From Micrococcaceae bacterium RIT 802 (lineage in GTDB: Bacteria; Actinomycetota; Actinomycetes; Actinomycetales; Micrococcaceae): 64,000 nucleotides of DNA. The DNA is taken from positions 124,001 to 188,000 of the forward strand of contig JAFEMX010000003.1 in assembly GCA_016892645.1 (NCBI GenBank), read 5' to 3'. Below, piece by piece: positions 29,594-39,295 of this stretch. The translations under genes were made by a program, and so were the position numbers. How positions within the stretch are numbered: the first letter of the stretch is position 1; every line of letters starts with the position of its first letter. The notes under the pieces were generated by a model that was not told the DNA's origin, did no database searches, and worked only from the letters and a program-made list of their open reading frames with translations.

Positions 29594-29599
29594 AGCCTA
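29594..29599 (-). promoter_or_regulatory. putative -10 hexamer, leaderless patA-type gene, inside a palindrome
   Basis: TAGGCT on the minus strand ends six bases before the ATG. It forms half of a perfect 13-base palindrome at 29587-29599 (TAGGCT-T-AGCCTA) that touches the start codon, which might also be an operator. Confidence 0.42.
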
Positions 29600-29712
29600 C
29601 GGCCTTCCCGTGCGGATCCGCTGAGATCCGGCACGCCGGGACGATGCGCCCGCGGCGGCGCCGTCCGGCCGAGGCCGGCACGCACCAGCACCGATTCGAG
29701 GAATCACACATC

Positions 29713-32469
29713 ATGGCCCGCAGGCAGACACCGGAACCACCACAGGACTTCGTGGAGAACATCGTCGATATCGACGTGACCTCCGAAATGGAGGGGTCTT
29801 TCCTGGAGTACGCGTATTCGGTGATCTACTCCCGCGCCCTGCCCGATGCCCGCGACGGGCTGAAGCCGGTCCAGCGCCGCATCCTGTACATGATGACCCA
29901 GATGGGCCTGCGCCCCGAAAAGGGGCACGTCAAGAGCGCCCGCGTGGTCGGCGAGGTCATGGGCAAGCTGCACCCGCACGGGGACACGGCCATCTACGAC
30001 GCCATGGTGCGCATGGCCCAGCATTTCGCGCTGCGCCTGCCGCTGATCGACGGGCACGGCAACTTCGGTTCGCTCGACGACGGGCCCGCGGCGCCGCGGT
30101 ACACCGAGGCCCGGTTGGACTCCCCCGCCGTGGCCATGACGGACCACCTCGATGAGGACGTCGTCGACTTCGTCCCGAACTACGACAACCAGCTGGTCCA
30201 GCCCGAGGTCCTGCCCGCGGCCTTCCCCAACCTGCTGGTCAACGGCACCACCGGCATCGCGGTGGGCATGGCCACGAACATGGCCCCGCACAACCTCGGC
30301 GAGGTCGTTGCCGCGGCCCGGCACCTGGTCGAGAACCCCGAGGCCACGCTGGCCGAGTTGATGAAGTTCATCCCGGGCCCCGACCTGCCCAGTGGCGGAC
30401 TGGTCATCGGCCTGGACGGCATCAAGGACGCCTACACCTCGGGCCGCGGCTCGTTCAAGACCCGGGCCAAGGTCGAGCTCGAGCAGATCAGCGCACGCCG
30501 CAGCGGGCTCGTCGTCACCGAGCTCCCCTACATGGTCGGCCCGGAGAAGGTCATCCAGAAGATCAAGGACGCCGTCACCGCCAAGAAGCTCTCCGGCGTC
30601 GCGGACGTCATCGACCTGACCGACCGCAAGAACGGCATGCGCCTGGTCATCGAACTCAAGAACGGGTTCAACCCCAACGCGGTGCTGCAACAGCTCTACA
30701 AGCACACGCCCATGGAGGACTCCTTCGGGATCAACAACGTGGCACTCGTCGACGGGCAGCCGCGGACCCTGGGGTTGCGCGAGCTGCTCGAGGTCTATGT
30801 CGCCCACCGCCTCTCGGTGGTGACCCGCCGCACGGCGTTCCGGCTGGGCAAGAAGAAGGACCGCCTGCACCTGGTCGAGGGCCTGCTCATCGCCATCGTC
30901 GACATCGACGAGGTCATCCAGATCATCCGCACCTCGGACGAGACGGCGATCGCCCGGGAACGGCTGATGGCCGTGTACGACCTGTCGGAGATCCAGGCGA
31001 ACCACATCCTCGAACTGCGGTTGCGCCAGCTGACGAAGTATTCGCAGATCGAGCTCGAGAAGGAACGCGACGAACTCCAGCGCGAGATCGAACGCCTCAG
31101 CGCCATCCTCGCCTCCGACGAGCTGCTGCGCGGGCTGGTGTCCAGCGAACTGGCGGAGGTCGGCGAGCGGTACGCCACGCCGCGGCGCACGGTGCTGCTG
31201 AAGTCGGAAACCGCCGCCCCGTTGAAGGGCACCACGATGCCCGCGCCGGCCGGCGCCAGCGCCAAGGCGCCCTTGACGTTGGAGATCGCCGACGACCCGT
31301 GCTGGGCCGTCCTCTCCACCTCCGGCCGGCTGGCCCGCACCGCCACCCGCGAGCCGCTGGAGACCGATGGCCCCCGGGTCAAGCACGACGTGCTCACCTC
31401 GCTGCTTCCGGTGACCGCCCGCGGGGAGATCGGCGCCGTCACCTCCACCGGCCGCATGCTGCGCCTGCAGGTGCTGGACATGCCCGTGTTGCCGGCGACC
31501 AGCTCCTTCCCGCACCTGGCCGACGGCGTCCCCGTCACCGAGTTCATCTCGCTGTCCAAGGGCGAGACCGTCGTCGGGCTGGTGCCGCTGAACGAGGTGC
31601 TGGCCCTGGGCACGGCCCGCGGGATCGTCAAGCGCGTCACTCCCGACTACCCGCTGAACCGCGACGAGTTCGAGGCGATCACGCTCAAGCCCGGCGACCG
31701 CGTCGTCGGTGTCAGCGTGCCCGGCGAGAACGACGACCTGGTCTTCATCTCCGCCCAGGCACGCCTGCTGCGCTACGCCGCGTCAGGTGTCCGCCCCCAG
31801 GGCCGAACGGCCGGGGGCATGACGGGCATCAAGCTTGCCGCCGACGACGAGGCCATCTTCTTCGGCGCCGCCCGCCCCGACGACGAGCAGGCGGTCGTGG
31901 TCACCATCGCGTCCGGTGCCGCCACGCTGCCCGGGACCGGCGCCGGCACCGTGAAGGTCACGCCGCTGTCCGAATACCCCGCCAAGGGCCGGGCGACGGG
32001 CGGCGTGCGGGCCCACCGCTTCCTCAAGGGCGAGGACGTGCTGGCGCTGGCCTGGGCCGGCCACGGGCCCGCCCGCGCCGCGACGACTGCCGGGATTTCA
32101 CGGGCCCTGCCCATCGAGCACGGACGACGTGATGGATCCGGGGTGCCGCTGTCCAGCAAGGTCGACGTCCTCGGCGGGATTCCCGTCGCCCCGGACGCGG
32201 TCGGGGAACCGGCACCGCCGATCGACCGCGCACCCGACGGCGAACCCGGCGCCACCGACCCATCGGCGCCACCGGCCCGCACCGGCCGTTCCGCGCCCGC
32301 GGCGCCGGCGGCGGAGGCTGCCGAACCCGAGGCGGACTTCCTGCCCGGCTTCGAGCCGGAGGCGACCCGCCGGGCACCGTTGGCGGCACCCGAGGAGGAC
32401 AGCGTCCCCTTCGCCGATTCCGCCGTCGTGGAAGTCGAGGGACGCGGCACCACGCCGGTGCGCCCCTAG
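29713..32469 (+). CDS. parC: DNA topoisomerase IV-like subunit A
   Basis: A 918-residue type IIA topoisomerase A subunit. The catalytic Tyr is Tyr130 in APRYTEARL. The quinolone region reads [10 protein letters not shown], with Thr92 where E. coli GyrA has Ser83 and Asp96 at the Asp87 position. A C-terminal beta-pinwheel follows; I see only a degenerate GyrA-box-like QGRTAGGM and no canonical QRRGGKG, which fits a decatenating enzyme more than a gyrase. The last ~100 residues are a Pro/Ala-rich disordered tail. The ATG at 29713 has GAGGAA upstream. The B subunit is at 40.3-42.4 kb on the opposite strand. Confidence 0.9.
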   Translation: MARRQTPEPPQDFVENIVDIDVTSEMEGSFLEYAYSVIYSRALPDARDGLKPVQRRILYMMTQMGLRPEKGHVKSARVVGEVMGKLHPHGDTAIYDAMVRMAQHFALRLPLIDGHGNFGSLDDGPAAPRYTEARLDSPAVAMTDHLDEDVVDFVPNYDNQLVQPEVLPAAFPNLLVNGTTGIAVGMATNMAPHNLGEVVAAARHLVENPEATLAELMKFIPGPDLPSGGLVIGLDGIKDAYTSGRGSFKTRAKVELEQISARRSGLVVTELPYMVGPEKVIQKIKDAVTAKKLSGVADVIDLTDRKNGMRLVIELKNGFNPNAVLQQLYKHTPMEDSFGINNVALVDGQPRTLGLRELLEVYVAHRLSVVTRRTAFRLGKKKDRLHLVEGLLIAIVDIDEVIQIIRTSDETAIARERLMAVYDLSEIQANHILELRLRQLTKYSQIELEKERDELQREIERLSAILASDELLRGLVSSELAEVGERYATPRRTVLLKSETAAPLKGTTMPAPAGASAKAPLTLEIADDPCWAVLSTSGRLARTATREPLETDGPRVKHDVLTSLLPVTARGEIGAVTSTGRMLRLQVLDMPVLPATSSFPHLADGVPVTEFISLSKGETVVGLVPLNEVLALGTARGIVKRVTPDYPLNRDEFEAITLKPGDRVVGVSVPGENDDLVFISAQARLLRYAASGVRPQGRTAGGMTGIKLAADDEAIFFGAARPDDEQAVVVTIASGAATLPGTGAGTVKVTPLSEYPAKGRATGGVRAHRFLKGEDVLALAWAGHGPARAATTAGISRALPIEHGRRDGSGVPLSSKVDVLGGIPVAPDAVGEPAPPIDRAPDGEPGATDPSAPPARTGRSAPAAPAAEAAEPEADFLPGFEPEATRRAPLAAPEEDSVPFADSAVVEVEGRGTTPVRP

Positions 32470-32478
32470 CTTCCCGGG

Positions 32479-32500
32479 GCGCCGGTACCGATTCCGGCGC
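32479..32500. terminator. putative bidirectional terminator
   Basis: Seven-base arms GCGCCGG and CCGGCGC around an eight-base loop lie between the convergent topoisomerase A and cydDC genes. Confidence 0.4.
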
Positions 32501-32527
32501 GGACGGACCCGGCGCACCGGAAACGGG

Positions 32528-35500
32528 CTAGGCGGACCAAGCCGGAACCGCAGTGCGGCCGGCCCCGGCCCCGAGGTCCAGCATGGCGTCCGCCGTGCCG
32601 GCCACCGCCGGGTCGTGCGTGACCATCACGACGGCCACCGCTGACAGGGCCCGGCGCAGGTCCGCGACAAGTTCGGCGGCCTCCTGGTGGCCCAGGTGGG
32701 CCGTCGGTTCATCGAGCAGGACGACATCTGCGCGGGCGACCAGGGCGCGGGCGACGGCCAGGCGCTGCCGTTGGCCGCCCGAGAGGCGGTGCCCACCGCT
32801 GCCGATGCGGGTCCCGAGCCCGGCGGGTTGTGCGTCGAACCACGGGCCGAGGCCGACGGCGGCCAGGGCGGCACGCAACTCGGCGTCGTCCACCGGGTCC
32901 TCGGCGCCGCGGCCCAGGCACAGGTTGTTCCGCACCGACGCGTCGAAGAGGTGGGCCTCCTGCGGGCACCAGCTGATCCGTCCGAGCAGGCGTGCCCCGG
33001 CGTCCCGGTCCGCCCACGGGTCGATGCCCTCCCCGGCGGCATCCAGCAGCCGCAACGTCCCGGCCGCGGGACGAACCAGGCCCAGCAGCACGGCCAGCAG
33101 GCTGGACTTCCCGGAGCCCGAGGGCCCGGTGATGGCCAGCCAGCCGCCGCGGCGCAGGCGGGCGTTGACGCCCTCCACGACCGGTGCGTTGCCGGCCCAG
33201 GCCACCGCCACCCCGTCCAGTTCCAGCCCCTCCAACCGGCACGTGGTCCCGGGATCGGCCGGCAGCGGCGCGGGGGCGTCATCATCCGGTTCCAGGACGG
33301 CAGCCACGGCGTCGAGGCGGTCACCGAACAGGGGGATCCTGGCCGCGGCCTCGGTGGCGTTGGCGAAGGGTTCGTGCAGGCTCAGGGCGAGCAGGGACAC
33401 CACGGCCAACAGCGCGGCGGCGTCGGCTCCCGCCGCCCCGTCGGCGACGACGGCGATGCAGGCGATCGCGGCCAGTCCCGAGGAGACGACGGCGACGGCC
33501 TCGCCGAGTCCAGTTCCTGCTGCCGCGCGGACCAATGCCGCCGACGCCGTCCGGTCCCGCCGGGCGAAGCCCGCGACTGCGCTCTCGGCGCGGCCGTTGG
33601 CGCGCAGGTCCCCGGTGGCCCGCAGCAGTGCGGAGATCCGTCCGGCGATCCAGCTGCGGTGCCGCGCCGCCTGGGCCGCGGCACCCCGCTCGACGGTGGT
33701 GGCCAGCCAGGGGCCGACGACGAACCCCAGGATCCCGGCGGCGCAGAAGACCCAGGTCGTACCGGGCACCAGGAGGGCCGCCGTGGCGATCGAGCCCGCC
33801 CACGCCAGGACCGCGGCCGGCAGCGGCACCAGGACACGTGGGGCGGCGTCGCGCAATTCGTCGACGTCGGCCACGAGGTGGGTGAGGGCGCCCCCCGATC
33901 GGGTCAGCCGTCCCCACCCCGCCGGACGCGTGGACAGGGCCTCCCAGAGGTCGGTGCGCAGGACAGTGGCCCAGTCGAGCACCGCCCGGTGGACGGCAAG
34001 TTGCTGCACGTACCGCAACGCGGCGCGGCCCAGCCCGAAGAACCTGACCCCGACGATGGCCACCATCAGGACCATCATCGGCGGCCGGGTGCTGGCGTTG
34101 ACGATCAGCCAGCCGGACACTGCGGTCAGCGCGGCGCCGGAGAGCACCGCCGCAGCAGCCAGCAGCACTCCCCCGCCCAATCCCGAACGCCACCAGCGCA
34201 GCGAGGCCAGCACCCGCAGGCGGCGCTTCCAGCCCGGGCGGCCGCCAGCGGCGGGCGCGGGGCCGGGCCCGGCGGTCGCCTCGGGCGCGGGTTCCCCGAG
34301 CCGGGCCCCTGCCGCGCCGCCGTCCGGAGCCGGAGCGGGGGCAGCGGCGCCCTCGGGGCCGCCGCGGAGCAGCGCCGCCAGCGTCCGGTCGTGGGTGGCG
34401 ACCACCAGGGCCACCTGGCCGCGGATCGCCGCCAGTGCCGAGCGCACTGCGGCGGCGCTGGCACCGTCGAGGTGCGCCGTCGGTTCGTCGGCCAACACCA
34501 GGACCGCCCCCGCGTGCCGCACCCGCAGCAGGGCCCGGGCCACGGCGATCCGCCGCAGCTCGCCGGGGCTGAGTGATTCGAGGGGCAGGTCGGCCAGGTG
34601 GGACGCGTTGACGTCGGCCAGGACGTCGGTGATTGCCGGGCGGCCGGCCGTCGGGGCGTGGAAGGCCAGCTCGTCGGCGGCGGTCGCCTCGGTGAACCGG
34701 GGGTGCTGTCCGATCCAGGCGGTCGCGGTCCTCCCGGGCACCTCGATGGTGCCCTCCACCTCGGTGTCGTTCGGCAGCACGCCGGCCAGGGCGTGTAGCC
34801 AGGTGCTTTTACCGCTGCCGGAGGGCCCGTCCAGGACCTCCACTCCCCCGGCCCGCACGGTGAGGTCGGCCCCGGGGACGGCGTCCCGATCCGATCCGGC
34901 GTAGCGGATCCGCAGGCCGCGGACCCTGACCGTAGGGACGGAACCGGTTCGCCGGACCGTGCCCTCCCGGTCTCCCACCGCGGGGTGCGCTTCCCCGGCG
35001 CCCTCCCGGCCGATGACGGCCTCGGCACGGTGCAGGGCCTCGACGCCGTCCTCGGAGGCGTGGAAGGCGGCTCCGACGGCACGCACGGGCAGGAACACCT
35101 CGGGGGCCAGGATCAGGGCCAGCAGCCCGACCTCGAGCCCGAGGCTCCCGTACACCAGCCGCACGCCCACGAAGACGGCCACGACGGCCACGGAGATCGT
35201 GGCGATCAGCTCCAACGCGAACCCCGAGAGGAACGCGGTCCGCAGCGTTCCCATGGTGGTCTCCCGGTACCGCTGCGAGACCGCGGCGAGGCCCCGTCGT
35301 CGTTCCCCGGCCCGGCGCAGGCCGATCAGCGCCGGCAGCCCCTGGGCGAGCTCGGCGAGCTGGTTGGACAGGGCGTCGAGCCCGGCGGCCGCGGCGTCGA
35401 TGCGCTCGCGGGTGTGCAGGCCGATCAGCGCCATGAACAGCGGCACCAGCGGCACGGTGCAGACCAGGATGACCGCGCTGACCCAGTCGGCGGCGAGGAT

Positions 35501-36028
35501 GCGGGTGCCGATGAAAACGGGCACGACGGCGGCGCCCACCAAGGCGGGCAGGAACGTCGTGTAGTACTCGTCCAATCCATCCAGCCCACGCGACGCCAGC
35601 GCGGCGACGGCGCCCTGTCCGCGGGGGGCGCCGGCGTCGGTATCGGCGTCGGCGCCGGCGTCGGCGTCGGCGTTCCGGTCCCGGCCGGTCAGCACGGCCG
35701 CGACCAGACGGCCGCGCAGGCGTTCCTTGGCACCCAGTGCCACCCGCTGGGACGTGTAGGCCAGCCCCCACGTGGAGATCGCCCGCAGCAGGACCCCCAG
35801 GCAGCCGGCCACCAGGGCCGGACCCAGCACGGTGCCGGCCGGCGCGGCCCCCGCAGCGGCGACCGTCGCGATGCCGGTGGCCAGGGCCTGCCCCACCAGG
35901 ACCAGTCCGACGGCCTTCAGCGCGGAGAGGGCGGCCAGCAGGGCCAGCTGGCGGCGCGGGACCTCGCGGAGGGCACGGTGGGCTCCGGCGGGGCCCGCCG
36001 TGCGTCGTGCGGTGGACATCGATGCCAT
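32528..36028 (-). CDS. cydDC: fused CydD-CydC ABC exporter for cytochrome bd assembly
   Basis: A 1,166-residue fusion of the two halves of the thiol-reductant (glutathione/cysteine) exporter needed for cytochrome bd maturation. The first half has six membrane helices, then Walker A GPSGSGKST, signature LSPGELRR and Walker B VLADEPTAHLD. The second half has another membrane domain, Walker A GPSGSGKSS, signature LSGGQRQR and LLDEPTAHLG. A Pro/Gly/Ala-rich linker joins them. Fusion of CydD and CydC is common in actinobacteria. An Asp-Ala repeat interrupts the first membrane domain near residue 120. The ATG at 36028 lies seven bases past the cydB stop; an ATG at 36019 is the alternative. Confidence 0.93.
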   Translation of the reverse strand: MASMSTARRTAGPAGAHRALREVPRRQLALLAALSALKAVGLVLVGQALATGIATVAAAGAAPAGTVLGPALVAGCLGVLLRAISTWGLAYTSQRVALGAKERLRGRLVAAVLTGRDRNADADAGADADTDAGAPRGQGAVAALASRGLDGLDEYYTTFLPALVGAAVVPVFIGTRILAADWVSAVILVCTVPLVPLFMALIGLHTRERIDAAAAGLDALSNQLAELAQGLPALIGLRRAGERRRGLAAVSQRYRETTMGTLRTAFLSGFALELIATISVAVVAVFVGVRLVYGSLGLEVGLLALILAPEVFLPVRAVGAAFHASEDGVEALHRAEAVIGREGAGEAHPAVGDREGTVRRTGSVPTVRVRGLRIRYAGSDRDAVPGADLTVRAGGVEVLDGPSGSGKSTWLHALAGVLPNDTEVEGTIEVPGRTATAWIGQHPRFTEATAADELAFHAPTAGRPAITDVLADVNASHLADLPLESLSPGELRRIAVARALLRVRHAGAVLVLADEPTAHLDGASAAAVRSALAAIRGQVALVVATHDRTLAALLRGGPEGAAAPAPAPDGGAAGARLGEPAPEATAGPGPAPAAGGRPGWKRRLRVLASLRWWRSGLGGGVLLAAAAVLSGAALTAVSGWLIVNASTRPPMMVLMVAIVGVRFFGLGRAALRYVQQLAVHRAVLDWATVLRTDLWEALSTRPAGWGRLTRSGGALTHLVADVDELRDAAPRVLVPLPAAVLAWAGSIATAALLVPGTTWVFCAAGILGFVVGPWLATTVERGAAAQAARHRSWIAGRISALLRATGDLRANGRAESAVAGFARRDRTASAALVRAAAGTGLGEAVAVVSSGLAAIACIAVVADGAAGADAAALLAVVSLLALSLHEPFANATEAAARIPLFGDRLDAVAAVLEPDDDAPAPLPADPGTTCRLEGLELDGVAVAWAGNAPVVEGVNARLRRGGWLAITGPSGSGKSSLLAVLLGLVRPAAGTLRLLDAAGEGIDPWADRDAGARLLGRISWCPQEAHLFDASVRNNLCLGRGAEDPVDDAELRAALAAVGLGPWFDAQPAGLGTRIGSGGHRLSGGQRQRLAVARALVARADVVLLDEPTAHLGHQEAAELVADLRRALSAVAVVMVTHDPAVAGTADAMLDLGAGAGRTAVPAWSA
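35632..35674. repeat. short GGCGTC tandem repeat inside cydDC
   Basis: Imperfect repeats of GGCGTC/GGCGCC encode an Asp-Ala-Gly run in a loop of the CydD half, a candidate for length variation between strains. Confidence 0.6.
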
Positions 36029-36035
36029 GGCGCGC

Positions 36036-37058
36036 CTACACCACCGGGGTGACGGAGTGGGCGGCGGGGATGTGCGCCTCGGAGACGCGGCGGCGGAACA
36101 CCCAGTACGTCCAGCCCTGGTAGAGCAAGACGAGCGGGATGCCGAAGGCCCCGATGATGCTCATGAGCCCCAGCGTGTAGGGGCTCGAGGAGGCGTTGGC
36201 GACGGTCAGGCTGAAGGCCGGATCGATCGTGGAGGGCAGCACCACGGGGAAGACCGCCACGAAGATGGACGCCACCCCGGCCAGCAGGAAGAGCCCGGAC
36301 GCGGCGAATGACCAACCCTCGGCCCCCCTGCGGTTGGCCAGCCAACCGGCCACGCCGCCGAGGACAGCAACGCCCAGCAGGAGCACCGGGACCGGTTTGC
36401 CGGCGGGCACCACGACCAGGACCGCCCACAGGGCCATCGGCAGGAGTGCGATCGGCAACCAGCGGCCGATGAGCCGCCGGGCCCGTTCGCGCAGTCCACC
36501 GTCGGTCTTCAACCCCACGAACGCCAGGGCATGGACGAGCGCGAACGCCACGACCGCGAGGCCGCCGAGGACCGCCTGGACGTTCAGCCAGGCGAACGGG
36601 CCGCCGACCCGGTCCCCGTTGGCGTCCAGGGGCAGGCCGGTGGTCGTCAGGGCGAGCATCGCGCCCACACCGAAGGCCGCCGTGAACGATCCCAGGCAGA
36701 TCGCCCAGTCCCAGGCGTTGCGGCTGGACTGGCGATGGGCCTTGCCCCGGTATTCGAAGGCCACGGCGCGGAAGATCAGGGCGACCAGCACCAGGACCAG
36801 GGGCACGTAGAGCGCGGAGAAGAGCGAGGCGTACCACATCGGGAAGGCGGCGAACGTGGCGGCGCCGGCGGTGATCAGCCAGACCTCGTTGCCGTCCCAG
36901 ACGGGTCCTACGGTGTTCAGCAGCACGCGCCGCTGGCGTTCGTTGCGGGCGAGCAGCTTCATCAGCATGCCGACCCCGAGGTCGAACCCCTCGAGGAACA
37001 GGTAACCGGCCCAGAAGAAGGCGACGATCGCGAACCAGAGGGTGGGGAGGAAATCCAT
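36036..37058 (-). CDS. cydB: cytochrome bd ubiquinol/menaquinol oxidase subunit II
   Basis: A 340-residue membrane protein with eight or nine hydrophobic segments, of the CydB family that pairs with CydA in the high-affinity terminal oxidase. It begins MDFLPTLWFAIVAFFWAGYLFLEGFDLGVGML, with conserved GFDLGVG, and has TVGPVWDGNEVWLI, a family hallmark. AAGGA lies before the ATG. It follows cydA by about 30 bases and is followed closely by cydDC, so the three genes form one operon. Confidence 0.95.
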   Translation of the reverse strand: MDFLPTLWFAIVAFFWAGYLFLEGFDLGVGMLMKLLARNERQRRVLLNTVGPVWDGNEVWLITAGAATFAAFPMWYASLFSALYVPLVLVLVALIFRAVAFEYRGKAHRQSSRNAWDWAICLGSFTAAFGVGAMLALTTTGLPLDANGDRVGGPFAWLNVQAVLGGLAVVAFALVHALAFVGLKTDGGLRERARRLIGRWLPIALLPMALWAVLVVVPAGKPVPVLLLGVAVLGGVAGWLANRRGAEGWSFAASGLFLLAGVASIFVAVFPVVLPSTIDPAFSLTVANASSSPYTLGLMSIIGAFGIPLVLLYQGWTYWVFRRRVSEAHIPAAHSVTPVV

Positions 37059-37088
37059 CAGCGTTCCTTTGTCGTTGTCAGGGCCGGG

Positions 37089-38690
37089 CTAATAGGCGAA
37101 GGCGAGCACATCGCCGTCGTCCTTCGGGGTGTCGTCATCCGAACCGCCGTCTCCCGGGGGCGCGGCGGCCAGTTCGGGCATGGCCGAGGGGACGCCGCCG
37201 CGGATGTAGCGCACCAGCATCTTGACCTCGATGACGGCCAGCGCCCCGTAGACCGCCGTGAGCGCGATCAGCGAGAAGAGCATCTCGCCGGCCGAGACCC
37301 CGGGTGAAACCGCGGCCGCTGTGTACATGAACACCTGGTCCACCGAACCGTCCATCGTCGGGTTGGGGGCGACGACGAACGGTTGCCGGCCCATCTCCGT
37401 GAAGATCCAGCCCGCGGAGTTGGCCCCGAACGGCGCCAGGATGCCGAAGACGGCCAGCCGGGAGATCCACTTGTTGTCCGGCACCGTGCCCTTGCGCACC
37501 ATCCAGAGGGCGACTAGGGCGGCGAAGGCCGCCAGCCCGCCGAACGTGATCATCAGGCGGAAGCCCCAGTAGGTGACTTCCATCAGAGGCAGGTAGTTGA
37601 TCTCCTGGCCGGCACGCTCGCCGTACATCGGGTCGTCGGGCAGGTGGGTGCCGTACTTCTCCTGGTACTGCGGCAGCAGGGTGTTCACCCCGGGGATCTC
37701 GGTGGTGAAGTTGTCGTTGGCCAGGAAGGACAGCAGTCCGGGCAGTTCGAAGACGGCGACGACGTCGTCGCAGGTGGTGGCGCCGTTGCCCTTGAGGTTG
37801 CCGATCGTCAGCACGGAGAATCCGGTGCCGTCGTGGCAGGCGGCCTCGGCGGCGGCCATCTTCATGGGCTGCTGCTTGAACATCAGCTGCGCCTGGGCAT
37901 GGCCGGAGAGGGCGACGCCGGCGAACGCCACCATGGCGACGACGGCACCGATGCGCAGTGACTTCAGCCAGACGGCGTGGTCGGTCTTGTCCCGTCCGGC
38001 TCCATGGGCGGTGTCCTCGCCCACCACGACGTGGCCCGTGGCATCCACCGTGTCGATGCCCGCGGCGCGGCGACGGTAGAGGTGGAACCAGGCGATCCCG
38101 ATGAGGAACCCGCCGGCGACGGCAAAGGCCCCGAAAATGGTGTGCGGGAACGTGACGAGGGCGGTGTTGTTGGTGAAGACCGCCCAGGCGTCGGTCATGA
38201 CCGCCCGTCCGTCGACCATCTCGACGCCGACGGGGTGCTGCATCCACGAGTTCGCGACCAGGATGAAGTAGGCGGAGAACACCGAGGCCAGGGTCGCGGC
38301 CCAGATGCAGGCCAGGTGCACCAGTCGGGGCAGGCGCTGCCAGCCGAAGATCCACAGGCCCAGGAAGGTTGATTCCACGAAGAAGGCCAGCAGCGATTCC
38401 ATGGCCAACGGGGCGCCGAACACGTCGCCGACGAACCGTGAATATTCGTTCCACGCCATGCCGAACTGGAATTCCTGCACCAGGCCGGTCGCCACGCCCA
38501 TGATGAAGTTGATCAGGAAGAGCTTGCCCCAGAACTTCGTCATCCGCAGGTATTCCTCGCGGTCCGTGCGCACCCAGACGGTCTGCAGGACGGCCACGAC
38601 GATGCCCAGGCCAATGGTGAGGGGCACCATGAGGAAGTGGTAGACGGTGGTGATGCCGAATTGCCACCGCGCAATTTCGAGGGGGTCCAT
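37089..38690 (-). CDS. cydA: cytochrome bd oxidase subunit I
   Basis: A 533-residue haem-bearing subunit that oxidises quinol and reduces oxygen to water. Family motifs include RWQFGITTVYHFLMVPLTIGLG with the N-terminal haem-ligand His, FGxxxFMGVATGLVQEFQFGMAWNEYSRFVGDVFGAPLAMES (read in parts), and GWIFTEMGRQPFVV. The quinol-binding loop is short, as in most non-proteobacterial enzymes. The ATG at 38690 follows AAGGTTG. Two palindromic operators lie 50-92 bases upstream in the region shared with the divergent blaI-type gene. Confidence 0.96.
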   Translation of the reverse strand: MDPLEIARWQFGITTVYHFLMVPLTIGLGIVVAVLQTVWVRTDREEYLRMTKFWGKLFLINFIMGVATGLVQEFQFGMAWNEYSRFVGDVFGAPLAMESLLAFFVESTFLGLWIFGWQRLPRLVHLACIWAATLASVFSAYFILVANSWMQHPVGVEMVDGRAVMTDAWAVFTNNTALVTFPHTIFGAFAVAGGFLIGIAWFHLYRRRAAGIDTVDATGHVVVGEDTAHGAGRDKTDHAVWLKSLRIGAVVAMVAFAGVALSGHAQAQLMFKQQPMKMAAAEAACHDGTGFSVLTIGNLKGNGATTCDDVVAVFELPGLLSFLANDNFTTEIPGVNTLLPQYQEKYGTHLPDDPMYGERAGQEINYLPLMEVTYWGFRLMITFGGLAAFAALVALWMVRKGTVPDNKWISRLAVFGILAPFGANSAGWIFTEMGRQPFVVAPNPTMDGSVDQVFMYTAAAVSPGVSAGEMLFSLIALTAVYGALAVIEVKMLVRYIRGGVPSAMPELAAAPPGDGGSDDDTPKDDGDVLAFAY

Positions 38691-38740
38691 GGGCAACCTT
38701 CCAGACGCTGTGGACTCGACGGGCCGATCTCCGGCCCAAT

Positions 38741-38757
38741 TTCTACATAACGTAGAA
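38741..38757. promoter_or_regulatory. palindromic operator 1 between cydA and blaI-type gene
   Basis: TTCTAC-N5-GTAGAA, a perfect 17-base inverted repeat. It contains the TACA/TGTA-like core of BlaI/MecI boxes. On the cydA strand it overlaps the end of a possible -10 (TATTCT, 38759-38754). Confidence 0.75.
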
Positions 38758-38765
38758 TACTTCAT

Positions 38766-38782
38766 TTCTACATGATGTAGAA
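38766..38782. promoter_or_regulatory. palindromic operator 2 between cydA and blaI-type gene
   Basis: TTCTACATGATGTAGAA, a perfect 17-base palindrome whose centre is 25 bases from that of operator 1. Its TTCTAC arm, read on the minus strand, sits 17 bases from the possible -10, in the -35 position. Confidence 0.8.
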
Positions 38783-38891
38783 CCTTGGGCAAATTCAGGG
38801 TAGATTGGTACCAGCGCAGCGTTCCGGACGCCGGCGGCCTCCCGCTGCTTCGGTTCTGCGCATGTTCTCGTTGGCTAGATAAGGAAGATCA

Positions 38892-39266
38892 TTGGCAACT
38901 CTCGGCGACCTCGAACGCTCGGTGATGGATTTGTTGTGGGATAGCGCCGTCGCACAGACCGCGAACGATCTCCGCGACAAACTGGCGCAGGTCACCGGCA
39001 GCGATGGGAAGGAACTGGCCGTCACCACGGTATTGACCGTGTTGGCACGGCTGGAGAAGAAACAACTGGTCACCCGGGCACGGGATACACGCCCGCATCG
39101 CTACCTGGCGGTGACGAGCCGCGAGGAACACACCGTGGAGCTCATGAACGAGGCCATGGGAAACGTCATGGACCGCGAGGCCGTGCTGGCCCGCTTCATC
39201 GGCGGCATCTCGCCCGAGGAGCTCGCGTCATTGCGGCGGATCCTCGACGACGGGGCCAGCGCATAG
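38892..39266 (+). CDS. BlaI/MecI/CopY family transcriptional repressor
   Basis: A 124-residue winged-helix repressor: N-terminal DNA-binding domain (LGDLERSVMDLLWDS … LAVTTVLTVLARLEKKQLVTR … RPHRYLAV) and a C-terminal dimerisation helix region. Family members bind TACA/TGTA palindromes and are inactivated when cleaved through a BlaR/MecR-type sensor. The TTG start at 38892 has AAGGAAG upstream. The divergent cydABDC operon and the M56 peptidase gene downstream make it the likely regulator of cytochrome bd and of itself. No beta-lactamase gene is near. Confidence 0.92.
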   Translation: MATLGDLERSVMDLLWDSAVAQTANDLRDKLAQVTGSDGKELAVTTVLTVLARLEKKQLVTRARDTRPHRYLAVTSREEHTVELMNEAMGNVMDREAVLARFIGGISPEELASLRRILDDGASA

Positions 39267-39295
39267 ACGCGGCCCGGTAGCCGCCAGCTGGTCCC

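Noticed and set aside
29704-31515. 603-residue minus-strand open frame opposite the topoisomerase A gene
   Set aside because: Shadow of a conserved gene with all catalytic motifs on the plus strand.
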